Assembly: GCF_910583865.1 (NCBI RefSeq)
Contig: NZ_CAJTYX010000039.1
Location: 1-28,247, forward strand
Length of the DNA: 28,247 bases
Direction of reading: 5' to 3'
Source of the DNA: an uncultured Muribaculum sp.
Lineage (GTDB): Bacteria > Bacteroidota > Bacteroidia > Bacteroidales > Muribaculaceae
Each line of letters starts with the position of its first letter. Position 1 is the stretch's first letter. A program made the translations under genes and the position numbers. Positions 1 to 8,313 of this stretch are shown here, piece by piece. A model generated the notes under the pieces. That model did not search any database. It was not told the origin of the DNA and worked only from the letters and a program-made list of their open reading frames with translations.

Positions 1-3
1 CAT

Positions 4-87
4 GTCCGGGTGGTGGAATTGGTAGACACGCTACTTTGAGGGGGTAGTGGCCGAAAGGCTGTGTGAGTTCGAATCTCATCTCGGACA
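4..87 (+). tRNA. tRNA-Leu (anticodon GAG)
   Basis: A class II tRNA with a long variable arm. The 7-bp acceptor stem is GTCCGGG at 4-10 paired with CTCGGAC at 80-86, with one G-T wobble, and the discriminator base is A87. The anticodon stem CTACT/GGTAG encloses the loop TTGAGGG, giving anticodon GAG, which reads CUC and CUU leucine codons. The T-arm motif GTTCGAATC is present. No CCA is encoded (the next bases are CAA), so CCA must be added after transcription. The promoter must lie left of the window, since only 3 nt precede the gene. Confidence 0.96.
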
Positions 88-98
88 CAATATTTTAG

Positions 99-172
99 CG
101 GGGTGTAGCTCAGTTGGTTAGAGTACGCGTCTGGGGGGCGTGAGGTCGCTAGTTCGAGTCTAGTCACCCCGA
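99..172 (+). tRNA. tRNA-Pro (anticodon GGG)
   Basis: The acceptor stem CGGGGTG (99-105) pairs perfectly with CACCCCG (165-171), and the discriminator is A172. The C1-G72 first pair is characteristic of bacterial proline tRNAs. The anticodon loop CTGGGGG gives anticodon GGG (CCC and CCU codons). The D-arm (AGCTCAGTTGGTTAGAG) and T-arm (GTTCGAGTC) are intact. CCA is not encoded. It lies 11 nt after tRNA-Leu, so the two are almost certainly co-transcribed and end at the terminator at 186-227. Confidence 0.96.
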
Positions 173-185
173 CTAATTACCCATC

Positions 186-227
186 AATCGTCTATGATTC
201 ATTGGAATTATGGACGATTATTTTTTT
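186..227 (+). terminator. Intrinsic terminator of the tRNA-Leu/tRNA-Pro transcript
   Basis: The arm at 186-200 (AATCGTCTATGATTC) pairs with 205-219 (GAATTATGGACGATT) as a 15-bp stem with two G-T wobbles and a 4-nt ATTG loop. It is followed by A and seven T residues (221-227). This is a classic rho-independent terminator on the plus strand, 14 nt after tRNA-Pro. It would also separate the tRNAs from the convergent DUF2007 gene. Confidence 0.9.
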
Positions 228-242
228 GACCATCCACATAAA

Positions 243-491
243 CTATTGGGTGTGTATAGTCGGGTCAGACATAATCCGACGTGCGATGTCAAGATCCTTG
301 CGCCTAACCATGAGACGAAAACTGCCTACGGCAGTAATGCCGCCGAGTAGTGTGCCCATTATAGAATTGTCAACAATCGACGGTACTCCGTTAGTGTCAA
401 GGACACCTTTTACAATATATGCATCAGCACTATTGGCATACTCGTTGAACAACACAAGGTCGTTTCCAGGAATATTCGCTTGTATTTCCAT
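243..491 (-). CDS. DUF2007-family small protein
   Basis: An 82-residue protein with no signal peptide or membrane segment. The pattern of an N-terminal 'VLFNEYANSADAYIVKGVLDTNGVPSIVDN' stretch (residues 13-42), followed by a Gly-rich turn and a 'VRRKDLDIARRIM' helix, matches the DUF2007 family ('putative prokaryotic signal transducing protein'). That is a small ferredoxin-like alpha-beta fold, annotated largely by similarity, whose substrate is unknown. It starts 15 nt after the mltG stop on the same strand, so it is probably the second gene of an mltG operon. The specific function is unknown. Confidence 0.8.
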   Translation of the reverse strand: MEIQANIPGNDLVLFNEYANSADAYIVKGVLDTNGVPSIVDNSIMGTLLGGITAVGSFRLMVRRKDLDIARRIMSDPTIHTQ

Positions 492-506
492 TTGGCTCAG
501 TATTTA

Positions 507-1529
507 TTATTTTATGTTACGCCGATTCAAGGCACGATGATATGCCTCCGCATTCCGCTTATGCGCGGCAAAATCACGTGCAAAAAGATGTCGCCCAGAA
601 AAATCAGGAGACGCACACATATATAGACAATCGTGGGGAGTGCTAAACAGAAGAGAGTCAATAGTGGCACGTTCAGGCATACGTATCGGTCCCGGTGGCA
701 ATCCGGAACTGCGATAAGTATTATATGGCGAGTTGACCGCAAGATGTCGTCCGGTGACACGTCTTATCGAAAAATCCCCGACGGCATATTTTACTGTAGG
801 ATCTGCCTGAAGGAGCATCCCACGATGGAGGCGATTAAGATATAAGCGTCCCACTACTCCTCGTTCACCTCTGTCGTTGGTTTCCTCCTCCGCTATACTG
901 GCAATCACGGATGCCTGCATAGGAGTTATCCCGAGAGATGCGGCACGCGAACGCCTCTTGTCTGTCCAGAAACTTTCCCGCTCTGCTATAAGCGAAGTCA
1001 CCACATCGGCCGGACGTGCCGTCCAGTAGAATTCATATGTGTCAGGGAAAAAAGCCCCGATATATTCTTCGGATTTATATCCGCGCGTCGACAGGACACT
1101 ATCGATTGCCGCCATCACATGTGCCGAATCAGCTTCTATAGAGCGCGAGATGCGCGCGCCGAGCTGGGGCAATTGCCGGATATTGTTAAACGTGATTCTG
1201 ACGGGGGTCTGCGCACCGCGTGCAACCCTGCGGAATATATCGATTGAGCGGGTTCCCGGATCTATACGATACGCACCGTGGGCAACCAAAGGTGATCCGC
1301 CATAAAGACGCCACATATCGGCAGCACGCCGTCCGGCACGCCCAAGGTCACGATCAAGTATGGCCGAAACAGAGTCAGAATCCGCACCCGCCGGTATATA
1401 AACCCAACATGACGACTCTCCGGCATATTCAACCCGGGCATACATATTATATATGAGGGCTGCTATTGCGACGATTGCCACAACAGCAGCACCGGCCACT
1501 AAGACAATATTCTTACATCGAATTACCAT
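507..1529 (-). CDS. mltG: Endolytic murein transglycosylase MltG
   Basis: A 340-residue inner-membrane lytic transglycosylase of the YceG-like family, which cleaves nascent glycan strands and is thought to help set their length. A single transmembrane helix (about residues 8-28) anchors it with the catalytic domain outside. Seen in the sequence: the catalytic block 'VIASIAEEET' (208-217), where the first Glu, E214, aligns with the E. coli catalytic Glu; 'LLQADPTVKYA' (239-249); and the signature 'NSPYNTYRSSGLPPGPI' (266-282). The length is normal for the family. The start is the ATG at 1529, about 45 nt after a predicted promoter. It is divergent from the Crp/Fnr gene and leads into the DUF2007 gene. 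Confidence 0.95.
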   Translation of the reverse strand: MVIRCKNIVLVAGAAVVAIVAIAALIYNMYARVEYAGESSCWVYIPAGADSDSVSAILDRDLGRAGRRAADMWRLYGGSPLVAHGAYRIDPGTRSIDIFRRVARGAQTPVRITFNNIRQLPQLGARISRSIEADSAHVMAAIDSVLSTRGYKSEEYIGAFFPDTYEFYWTARPADVVTSLIAERESFWTDKRRSRAASLGITPMQASVIASIAEEETNDRGERGVVGRLYLNRLHRGMLLQADPTVKYAVGDFSIRRVTGRHLAVNSPYNTYRSSGLPPGPIRMPERATIDSLLFSTPHDCLYMCASPDFSGRHLFARDFAAHKRNAEAYHRALNRRNIK

Positions 1530-1579
1530 AAGCGTATAAAATCCAGATGCGCCTACTCACAACGCATCCAATACTTATT

Positions 1580-1610
1580 CAAAGATAATACCTTTGATGA
1601 ATTACATAAA
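1580..1610 (-). promoter_or_regulatory. Predicted promoter of mltG
   Basis: Read on the minus strand, TATCTTTG (plus-strand 1580-1587) is an exact TAnnTTTG -7 element. TTTA lies 19 nt upstream (plus 1607-1610), a one-base departure from the TTTG -33 element. Transcription would start near 1573, giving a leader of about 45 nt. Confidence 0.55.
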
Positions 1611-1650
1611 CGTTTTTCACAAAATTTATAAGTCAGACAAAAGAATAATA

Positions 1651-1681
1651 TTTGCCGGATACGCTTAATATAGTATTTTTG
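1651..1681 (+). promoter_or_regulatory. Predicted promoter of the Crp/Fnr-family gene
   Basis: TTTG (1651-1654), a 19-nt spacer, then TATTTTTG (1674-1681) match the Bacteroidota consensus TTTG-N19-21-TAnnTTTG exactly. The start would be near 1687, about 37 nt before the ATG at 1725. It is back to back with the mltG promoter, about 40 bp apart, so a regulator bound here could affect both genes. Confidence 0.75.
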
Positions 1682-1724
1682 TACGTGCATCCCACAACCT
1701 ATACACACTCTCCTTCCAAGATAT

Positions 1725-2309
1725 ATGGCAGAACTCATCGAAATACCACGAATAGTGGCATCCATACGGCGTTCATGGCCGGTAGGCGACTCAACGCTAA
1801 GGGAATTGGCATCTATGACCACGCGCCGCGACTTTCCACGCCGAAGCCTGATAGTAACTGCCGGAGAACAAGCCGGACACGCCTACTTCATCGAGGATGG
1901 GATGACACGCAGTTATTGGCTGGTAGATGGAGAGCAGATAACCACATCTTTCTCCCTCGAAGGCGGAATCGTGTTCAGCATGGACGAAGTCTACTACAAT
2001 CTGCCAAGTGAAGAATATGTCGAATCGATTGAGACCGTAAGAGCCTATGAGATAGATGTGAGTATGCTGCTCTATATGATCAGACATGACATAGAGCTCT
2101 GCAACTGGTGGGGAATCATACACCAGAACGAATACCGACGCATCCATAGGTCTCATAAGGAGAGGCTTACACTGCCAGCACGTGAACGCTATGCAGAATT
2201 CGCTATGCAGTTTCCAGAAGTATGCCGACGCGCACGACTTGGGGATATCGCCTCTTATCTCGGCATTAATCCGGCCACGCTCAGTCGAATCCGCGCCACC
2301 CGGCCGTGA
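1725..2309 (+). CDS. Crp/Fnr-family transcriptional regulator
   Basis: A 194-residue protein. An N-terminal cyclic-nucleotide-binding-like beta barrel (about residues 20-115; 'SLIVTAGEQAGHAYFIEDG' at 41-59, 'YWLVDGEQITTSFSLEG' at 64-80) is joined by a long helix to a C-terminal helix-turn-helix ('LGDIASYLGINPATLSRIR', 172-190). This architecture and length are typical of the many Bacteroidales Crp-like regulators. The canonical cAMP phosphate-binding segment (FGE...R-x-S) is not recognisable, so cAMP binding should not be assumed. There is no Fnr-type cysteine cluster. The target genes are unknown. It could act on the divergent mltG or on the acyltransferase that follows 107 nt downstream. 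The start is the ATG at 1725, downstream of a consensus promoter. Confidence 0.88.
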   Translation: MAELIEIPRIVASIRRSWPVGDSTLRELASMTTRRDFPRRSLIVTAGEQAGHAYFIEDGMTRSYWLVDGEQITTSFSLEGGIVFSMDEVYYNLPSEEYVESIETVRAYEIDVSMLLYMIRHDIELCNWWGIIHQNEYRRIHRSHKERLTLPARERYAEFAMQFPEVCRRARLGDIASYLGINPATLSRIRATRP

Positions 2310-2388
2310 ACGGATGCCGTCATGAGCATCAACGTAGACGACCCACCATTTTTTGATACAGGTCAAAAATAATCTGTAAGTTTTAGCA

Positions 2389-2396
2389 TAACTTTG
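2389..2396 (+). promoter_or_regulatory. Possible -7 element before the acyltransferase gene
   Basis: TAACTTTG matches TAnnTTTG exactly and lies 20 nt before the ATG at 2417. No TTTG is found at the expected 19-21 nt upstream, so only half of the signature is present. Confidence 0.45.
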
Positions 2397-2416
2397 CAGT
2401 CATAAGTAATTGCCAA

Positions 2417-3586
2417 ATGACTACAACCACCCCACCCTATGCTACCTCCCATACTCCTCACAGTGATTTCAAGCCGCGTTACTATATCCTTGACGGACTA
2501 CGAGGCGTAGCAGCCATGCTCGTCATATGGTATCATTTCTTCGAAGGATTCGCGACATCACCTACCGACCAGATGATGAACCACGGATATCTGGCCGTGG
2601 ATTTCTTCTTCGTACTTTCAGGATTTGTAATAGGTTATGCATATGACAACAGATGGAGTGAGGACAGGATGACCTCTGGACGATTTCTGATCAGGCGCAT
2701 CATACGACTTCAACCCATGGTGGTACTAAGCGTAATCCTCGGTCTCATAGCATATCTGTTTCAAGGCAGCGTGAAGTGGGACGGTACTCCTGTGCCTTTG
2801 CACACGGCGCTCTTAGCACTTCTTCTCGGGCTTTTCATGATTCCGGTGCTTTCAGGCACGGAAACGGATGTAAGAGGCAACGGAGAGATGTTTCCTCTCA
2901 ACGGGCCATCATGGTCTCTGTTCTTTGAATATATCGGCAGCTTACTCTACGCACTCATATTGCATAAACTTTCCAATGCAGCACTCCGCTCTGTAGTCAT
3001 TCTATCAGGTATCGGGTTGGCGGCATGCGCATTATGTAACATGTCGGGAGCATACCATCTCGGACTGGGATGGTCGATGGCCGACATGGGATGGTTAGGA
3101 GGATTGCTGCGGCTCTCTTTCTCGTTCGGAATGGGCCTCCTGCTCATCCGCGACTTCAAACCGAGACGCATACGTGGTGCATTCTGGATATGCTCCGCCA
3201 TAATTGCAGCAATAATGGCATGCCCTTATGTAGGTGTCAATGGATTGCCATCCATAGCCAACGGGGTATATGACACTATATGTACCATCGTGATTTTTCC
3301 GGCCATTGTCTACGTAGGCGCATGCGGCATTACCACCGACACATTTTCCGATAAGATATGCGAGTTTTTGGGAAAGATGTCATATCCGGTATATATAATA
3401 CATTATCCAGTGATGTACCTGTTCTATGCATGGGTATGGGACAACGGAATCACATTCGCCGAGGCATGGCCAATATGCGCCGCATTGTTTGCCGGCATTA
3501 TCATGATGGCATGGATGGCCTTAAAATGGTACGACGATCCCGTACGCCATTACCTCTCATCACGCTTCACATCTCGGCGAAGCTGA
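2417..3586 (+). CDS. Acyltransferase family 3 membrane protein (OafA/YrhL-like)
   Basis: A 389-residue polytopic membrane protein with about ten hydrophobic segments. The N-terminal signature 'LDGLRGVAAMLVIWYHFF' (25-42) carries the conserved Arg29 and His40, and 'GYLAVDFFFVLSGFVIG' (57-73) is the second family hallmark. Members of PF01757 move acetyl or other acyl groups from a cytoplasmic donor to sugars of surface polysaccharides, peptidoglycan or macrolides. The substrate here cannot be told. No polysaccharide cluster adjoins it; the neighbours are a Crp-like regulator and dapF. The start ATG follows a TAnnTTTG element. No intrinsic terminator is obvious after the gene. Confidence 0.9.
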   Translation: MTTTTPPYATSHTPHSDFKPRYYILDGLRGVAAMLVIWYHFFEGFATSPTDQMMNHGYLAVDFFFVLSGFVIGYAYDNRWSEDRMTSGRFLIRRIIRLQPMVVLSVILGLIAYLFQGSVKWDGTPVPLHTALLALLLGLFMIPVLSGTETDVRGNGEMFPLNGPSWSLFFEYIGSLLYALILHKLSNAALRSVVILSGIGLAACALCNMSGAYHLGLGWSMADMGWLGGLLRLSFSFGMGLLLIRDFKPRRIRGAFWICSAIIAAIMACPYVGVNGLPSIANGVYDTICTIVIFPAIVYVGACGITTDTFSDKICEFLGKMSYPVYIIHYPVMYLFYAWVWDNGITFAEAWPICAALFAGIIMMAWMALKWYDDPVRHYLSSRFTSRRS

Positions 3587-3923
3587 TAAAATGCTTTATC
3601 CACCATGAATTCAATTCTAAATACAAATCTTGTCTGAAGCATACCCCATTAAATCTATAAATCACCGATCTGTATGTATAATTGCAATACCCTCGTAAAA
3701 TGAGTTATCCCACAGACGTGGAGCACGACATTTTTGGCAAAATTCCACATCTGCACATGTAATTCGAGATTTTTGACACAGATTCAACCAATTACACTGA
3801 AATAATCCATATTTTTCAAGTTTTTCTAAGATTTTTCACATTTTTCATTGCAGAGATTAGGGAAATTGCTAATTTTGCAGGCGTAACGGGAGATAAATTC
3901 CCGTCGCACCAATCTCTAAACCT
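3587..3923. other. Intergenic region upstream of dapF, with phased T-tracts
   Basis: A gene-free 337-bp stretch, visibly AT-rich. A small GATAAA/TTTATC hairpin overlaps the end of the acyltransferase gene (3585-3600) but has no T-tail. The left half shows nothing else I can name. From 3812 to 3846 there are four TTTTTC runs at roughly helical spacing, directly followed by the dapF promoter. The minus-strand reading frame crossing 3816-4046 overlaps this promoter and dapF and is not believable as a gene. Confidence 0.6.
3847..3877 (+). promoter_or_regulatory. Predicted promoter of dapF and the downstream operon
   Basis: TAATTTTG (3870-3877) is an exact -7 element. ATTG (3847-3850) sits 19 nt upstream as a near-consensus -33 element (three of four bases of TTTG). 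Transcription would begin near 3883, about 40 nt before the ATG. None of the later spacers in the block (4776-4811, 6042-6086, 8277-8408, 12918-12970) contains a TAnnTTTG match, which supports one transcript from here. Confidence 0.65.
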
Positions 3924-4775
3924 ATGATAAAAGAGATTCCATTCACAAAGATGCATGGCATAGGCAACGATTACATATATATAAACTGTATGGATCGCGT
4001 GCCGGATAAGCTGCCCCGGCTTGCCATCGAAATGAGTGACCGCCACACAGGCGTGGGCGGCGACGGAATCATCCTCATCTGCCCCTCGGAATGCGCCGAC
4101 TTCAAGATGCGCATATTCAATGCCGACGGCTCGGAAGCGCGCATGTGCGGCAACGGAAGCCGATGCGTGGGGCGCTACGTCTACGAATCACATCTTACCG
4201 ACAAGACCACCGTCACCCTGGAGACACTTTCCGGAGTGAAAACCCTGCGTCTGCATCCCGATGCAGATGACAGGATAACGTCAGTCACGGTTGACATGGG
4301 CATACCGGAAATCGACACGGCAGAAGTGCCGGTGACATTCGACTCTCCGCAGATGGTCAACGAGAATGTCGCGACAACCCTTGGCCCGGTTAAAATCACG
4401 GCGGTATCGATGGGAAATCCGCATGGCGTGACCATCGTTGATGACGTGGACACCGCGCCTGTAGACACTCTCGGACCTGAACTTGAACGACATCCAATGT
4501 GGCCCGACCGTGCCAACATAGAGTTTGCAGAAGTGGTAAGTCCCGTCGAGTTGCGCATGAGGGTATGGGAACGCGGTAGCGGAGAGACTATGGCATGCGG
4601 CACCGGGGCATGCGCCACGCTGGTGGCATGCGTGCTCAACGGACTTAGCAAACGCCACGCCGTCGTCCATCTGCTCGGAGGCGACCTGGAGATAGAGTGG
4701 GATCCTGCTGACTCACACGTCTACATGACAGGCCCGGCAGAAACAGTATTCCACGGAACTTACCGCCGCCGATAA
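3924..4775 (+). CDS. dapF: Diaminopimelate epimerase
   Basis: A 283-residue cytoplasmic, cofactor-independent epimerase that converts LL-diaminopimelate to meso-diaminopimelate, the precursor of lysine and the peptidoglycan cross-linking residue. The two catalytic cysteines sit in their usual contexts: Cys75 in 'NADGSEARMCGNGSRC' (66-81) and Cys225 in 'RGSGETMACGTGAC' (217-230). 'HGIGNDYIY' (11-19) and 'MGNPHGV' (163-169) are the other family motifs. The length is normal. It is the first gene of the block and is followed 36 nt later by dapL, which makes its substrate. The ATG at 3924 begins the conserved 'FTKMHGIGND' region. Confidence 0.97.
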   Translation: MIKEIPFTKMHGIGNDYIYINCMDRVPDKLPRLAIEMSDRHTGVGGDGIILICPSECADFKMRIFNADGSEARMCGNGSRCVGRYVYESHLTDKTTVTLETLSGVKTLRLHPDADDRITSVTVDMGIPEIDTAEVPVTFDSPQMVNENVATTLGPVKITAVSMGNPHGVTIVDDVDTAPVDTLGPELERHPMWPDRANIEFAEVVSPVELRMRVWERGSGETMACGTGACATLVACVLNGLSKRHAVVHLLGGDLEIEWDPADSHVYMTGPAETVFHGTYRRR

Positions 4776-4811
4776 CGAAACTGAAACAGGGATTGAAACC
4801 ACAAGATAACG

Positions 4812-6041
4812 ATGATACGGATTAACGACAACTTCCATAGACTCTCACCCACCTACCTGTTCACGGAAGTGGCACGCCGGCTGAAAGCCTACAAGGAAGC
4901 CCATCCCGATGCCGACATAATACGTATGGGCATCGGCGATGTCACATGCCCCATATGCCCCGTGGCTGTGGAGGCGATGAAAAAAGCGGCCGACGACCAG
5001 ACACACGCCGCGACATTTCACGGCTACGGACCAGAACAGGGTTATGCATGGTTGCGGAAAGCCATAGCCGACGGTGACTACCGACAAAGAGGAGTGGAGA
5101 TCGACATCGACGAGATATTCGTGAGCGACGGTGCAAAGAGCGACACAGGCAACATAGGCGACATACTGTCGACCGACTGCCGCGTGGCTGTCACCGATCC
5201 GGTCTATCCGGTATATGTCGACACCAACGTCATGGCCGGACGTGCAGGCCACATGACGGACACCGGACAATGGAGTCATATAGAGTACCTGCCGTGCACG
5301 GCAGCCAACGATTTCATCCCTTCGTTGCCTACCCGTCACCCGGACGTGATATATCTCTGCTATCCTAACAATCCCACCGGCACGGCACTGACCCGCGACG
5401 AACTGTCACGCTGGGTCGACTATGCACGTCGCAACGGCTCGCTGATACTCTTCGACTCGGCCTACGAGGCCTATATCACGCGTCCCGACGTGCCCCATTC
5501 CATATACGAAATCGAAGGAGCGCGCGAAGTCGCCATAGAGTTCCGCAGCTTCTCCAAGACCGCAGGTTTTACCGGGCTGCGATGCGGCTACACGGTAGTG
5601 CCGAGAGAGCTTAAAGGCGTAGCCGATGACGGAACCGAGATAAGCCTCAACGCCTTATGGTTGCGCAGGCAGTCGACCAAGTTCAACGGAGCGAGCTACA
5701 TCATCCAACGTGCTGCCGAAGCGCTTTACACTCCCGAGGGACGCCGTCAAGTGGCAGACACCATAGCCTACTACATGCGCAACGCCGCCGTGCTTCGCGA
5801 CGGACTCGCATCCATCGGGATAGAGGCCCGTGGCGGCATAGACGCGCCCTACATATGGCTACGCACACCGGACGGACTGTCATCGTGGGAATTCTTCGAC
5901 CTGTTGCTCGACCGATGCCGTGTGGCCGGTACCCCGGGATGCGGATTCGGTCCTTCGGGCGAAGGATATTTCCGGTTGACCGCTTTCAGCAGCTATGAGG
6001 ACACTCTTCGTGCGGTGGAGCGCATGCGGCCGCTGAAATGA
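4812..6041 (+). CDS. dapL: LL-diaminopimelate aminotransferase
   Basis: A 409-residue PLP-dependent fold-type I aminotransferase that makes LL-diaminopimelate from tetrahydrodipicolinate with glutamate as amino donor, bypassing the acylated DapD-DapC-DapE route. Seen: 'MGIGDVTCPICPVAVEAM' (39-56), 'FHGYGPEQGY' (69-78), 'CYPNNPTGTALT' (183-194), 'LFDSAYEAYI' (213-222), and the PLP-lysine site 'RSFSKTAGFTGLRCGY' (245-260) with Lys249. The length matches the DapL family (about 400-410). Pairing with dapF, directly upstream, supports this over a general aspartate aminotransferase. The spacer to glnN is 45 nt with no promoter signature. Confidence 0.95.
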   Translation: MIRINDNFHRLSPTYLFTEVARRLKAYKEAHPDADIIRMGIGDVTCPICPVAVEAMKKAADDQTHAATFHGYGPEQGYAWLRKAIADGDYRQRGVEIDIDEIFVSDGAKSDTGNIGDILSTDCRVAVTDPVYPVYVDTNVMAGRAGHMTDTGQWSHIEYLPCTAANDFIPSLPTRHPDVIYLCYPNNPTGTALTRDELSRWVDYARRNGSLILFDSAYEAYITRPDVPHSIYEIEGAREVAIEFRSFSKTAGFTGLRCGYTVVPRELKGVADDGTEISLNALWLRRQSTKFNGASYIIQRAAEALYTPEGRRQVADTIAYYMRNAAVLRDGLASIGIEARGGIDAPYIWLRTPDGLSSWEFFDLLLDRCRVAGTPGCGFGPSGEGYFRLTAFSSYEDTLRAVERMRPLK

Positions 6042-6086
6042 GACAAAAGAACAAACGCCAACTAATAATCACATATTCAAAGTTTT

Positions 6087-8276
6087 ATGTCAAAGTTGAG
6101 ATTTAAAGTAGTGGAAGAGGCTTTTGACCGTAAAGCCATCCCCGTAGAGACACCTAAGGAACGCCCGACGGAATACTACGGGAAATACGTCTTTAACCGT
6201 CAGAAGATGTTCGAGTATCTTCCCAAAAAGACCTATGACGCACTTGTCGATGCTATCGACAACAAAAAGCCGCTCTCGCGCGAAATCGCCGACAGCGTTG
6301 CCGCAGGCATGAAACAGTGGGCCATCGACAACGGCGCACGTCACTACACACACTGGTTTCACCCGCTTACCGACGGAACCGCAGAAAAGCACGACGCATT
6401 CGTGGAGCATGACGGCAAAGGTGGCATGGTAGAGGAGTTCACAGGCAAGCTCCTCGTGCAGCAGGAGCCGGACGCCTCCAGCTTCCCCAACGGCGGTATC
6501 CGCAACACATTCGAAGCCAGAGGTTACTCGGCATGGGACATCTCATCCCCGGCATTCATCCTCGACAAGACGCTCTGCATCCCGACCATCTTCATCGCAT
6601 ACACCGGCGAATCGCTCGACTATAAGACACCGCTCCTCCGTGCGCTCAATAGTGTAGACAAGGCTGCTACCGCAGTAGCGCAGTATTTCGATCCGGAGGT
6701 GAAGCACGTCAGCTCCTATCTCGGATGGGAGCAGGAATATTTCCTTGTCGATGAGGCCCTCTACAGCGCACGTCCCGACCTCGTAATGACAGGCCGCACG
6801 CTCATGGGACATGAAAGCGCCAAAAACCAGCAGCTTGAGGACCACTATTTCGGTGCTATTCCATCTCGCGTGGAGTCGTTCATGCTCGACCTTGAAATCG
6901 AGTGCCACAAGCTCGGTATCCCGGCCAAGACGCGCCACAATGAGGTAGCACCCAACCAGTTCGAGCTTGCGCCTATATTCGAGGAGACCAACCTCGCCAA
7001 CGACCACAACCTCCTCCTCATGTCGCTCATCGCCGAGGTGGCACGCCGCCATAACTTCCGTGTGCTGCTTCACGAAAAGCCCTTTGCCGGCATCAACGGT
7101 TCCGGCAAGCACAACAACTGGAGTCTCGGCACCGACACCGGCGTTCTTCTATATGCCCCTGGCAAAACCCCGAAAGACAACCTGCAGTTCATAACTTTCG
7201 TTGCCAATACGATGGCCGCAGTCTACCGCCACAACGGCCTGCTGAAAGCTTCGATCATGTCGGCCACCAATGCCCACAGGCTCGGCGCCAATGAGGCACC
7301 CCCGGCTATCATATCCATCTTCCTCGGCTCTCAGCTATCGGAAATCTTCGACAAACTCGAAAAAAGCGATTCCGACGACCTGATTGAACTCGCAGGAAAG
7401 AAAGGCTTGAAAATCAACGTCGATCAGATACCTGAAATCATGGTCGACAACACCGACCGCAACCGTACCTCCCCATTCGCGTTCACGGGCAACCGTTTTG
7501 AGTTCCGCGCCGTAGGCTCATCGGCCAACTGCGCTTCGGCCATGATCGCCCTCAACGCCGCAGTAGCCGAACAGCTCATGGACTTCAAGGCAAAGGTGGA
7601 CGCACGCATCGCTTCCGGCGAACAGCTCAACCATGCGCTCCTCGCCGAGATAAAGGAGATACTCAAGGAATCCAAGGCAATCCACTTCGACGGCAACGGC
7701 TACTCCGATGCATGGAAAGAGGAAGCAGCGCGTCGAGGACTCGACTGCGAGACTTCCGCTCCGAAAATCTTTGACTCCTACCTGTCGCCGTCGAGCATCG
7801 AGATGTTCAAAAAGACCGGCGTTTTCTCAAAACTCGAACTTGAGGCCCGCAATGAGGTAAAGTGGGAGATGTACACCAAAAAGCTGCAGATCGAGGCACG
7901 TGTGCTCGGCGATCTCGCCATCAACCACGTAATCCCGGTTGCCATACGCTACCAGTCGGTGCTCACCGACAACGTGTTCAAGCTAAAGACACTCTTCCCC
8001 AACGAGAAGGGCGACAAGCTTGCCGCAATGGATCTCGACACCATCGAACGCATCTCCACCCACATGGCCACCATCATGGAGGAGGTAAAGAAGATGGTCA
8101 ATGCCCGTAAGGCAGCCAACAAGATCGATGACGAGCGCGAGAAGGCCATCGCTTACCACGACAACGTGCTCCCATGCATGGACGTAATCCGTTACCACAT
8201 CGACAAACTCGAACTTATGGTCGATGACGAAATGTGGCCTCTGCCTAAGTACCGCGAGCTATTGTTTATCCGCTAA
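6087..8276 (+). CDS. glnN: Type III glutamine synthetase
   Basis: A 729-residue cytoplasmic enzyme that forms glutamine from glutamate, ammonium and ATP. It is the long GSIII form first described in Bacteroides, against about 470 residues for GSI, and the length agrees. Recognisable blocks: 'ARHYTHWFHPLTDGTAEKHD' (84-103), 'GWEQEYFLVD' (213-222, metal-binding Glu), 'KTRHNEVAPNQFELAP' (281-296), 'NGSGKHNNWS' (337-346) and 'VDNTDRNRTSPFAFTGNRFEFR' around residues 452-473. There is no adenylylation-type GSI tail. The ATG at 6087 begins the conserved 'MSKLRFKVVEEAF' start. Glutamate is also the product of GltBD encoded downstream, so the two enzymes complete the GS-GOGAT cycle. A hairpin in the 132-nt spacer after it may uncouple its level from gltB. 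Confidence 0.97.
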   Translation: MSKLRFKVVEEAFDRKAIPVETPKERPTEYYGKYVFNRQKMFEYLPKKTYDALVDAIDNKKPLSREIADSVAAGMKQWAIDNGARHYTHWFHPLTDGTAEKHDAFVEHDGKGGMVEEFTGKLLVQQEPDASSFPNGGIRNTFEARGYSAWDISSPAFILDKTLCIPTIFIAYTGESLDYKTPLLRALNSVDKAATAVAQYFDPEVKHVSSYLGWEQEYFLVDEALYSARPDLVMTGRTLMGHESAKNQQLEDHYFGAIPSRVESFMLDLEIECHKLGIPAKTRHNEVAPNQFELAPIFEETNLANDHNLLLMSLIAEVARRHNFRVLLHEKPFAGINGSGKHNNWSLGTDTGVLLYAPGKTPKDNLQFITFVANTMAAVYRHNGLLKASIMSATNAHRLGANEAPPAIISIFLGSQLSEIFDKLEKSDSDDLIELAGKKGLKINVDQIPEIMVDNTDRNRTSPFAFTGNRFEFRAVGSSANCASAMIALNAAVAEQLMDFKAKVDARIASGEQLNHALLAEIKEILKESKAIHFDGNGYSDAWKEEAARRGLDCETSAPKIFDSYLSPSSIEMFKKTGVFSKLELEARNEVKWEMYTKKLQIEARVLGDLAINHVIPVAIRYQSVLTDNVFKLKTLFPNEKGDKLAAMDLDTIERISTHMATIMEEVKKMVNARKAANKIDDEREKAIAYHDNVLPCMDVIRYHIDKLELMVDDEMWPLPKYRELLFIR

Positions 8277-8313
8277 GACTACATCTTCGGAATAACACAT
8301 AAAGATTATCCAC

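Noticed and set aside
1797..2366. 189-codon minus-strand open frame opposite the Crp-like gene
   Set aside because: It is antisense to the helix-turn-helix and barrel coding sequence, with no recognisable domain.
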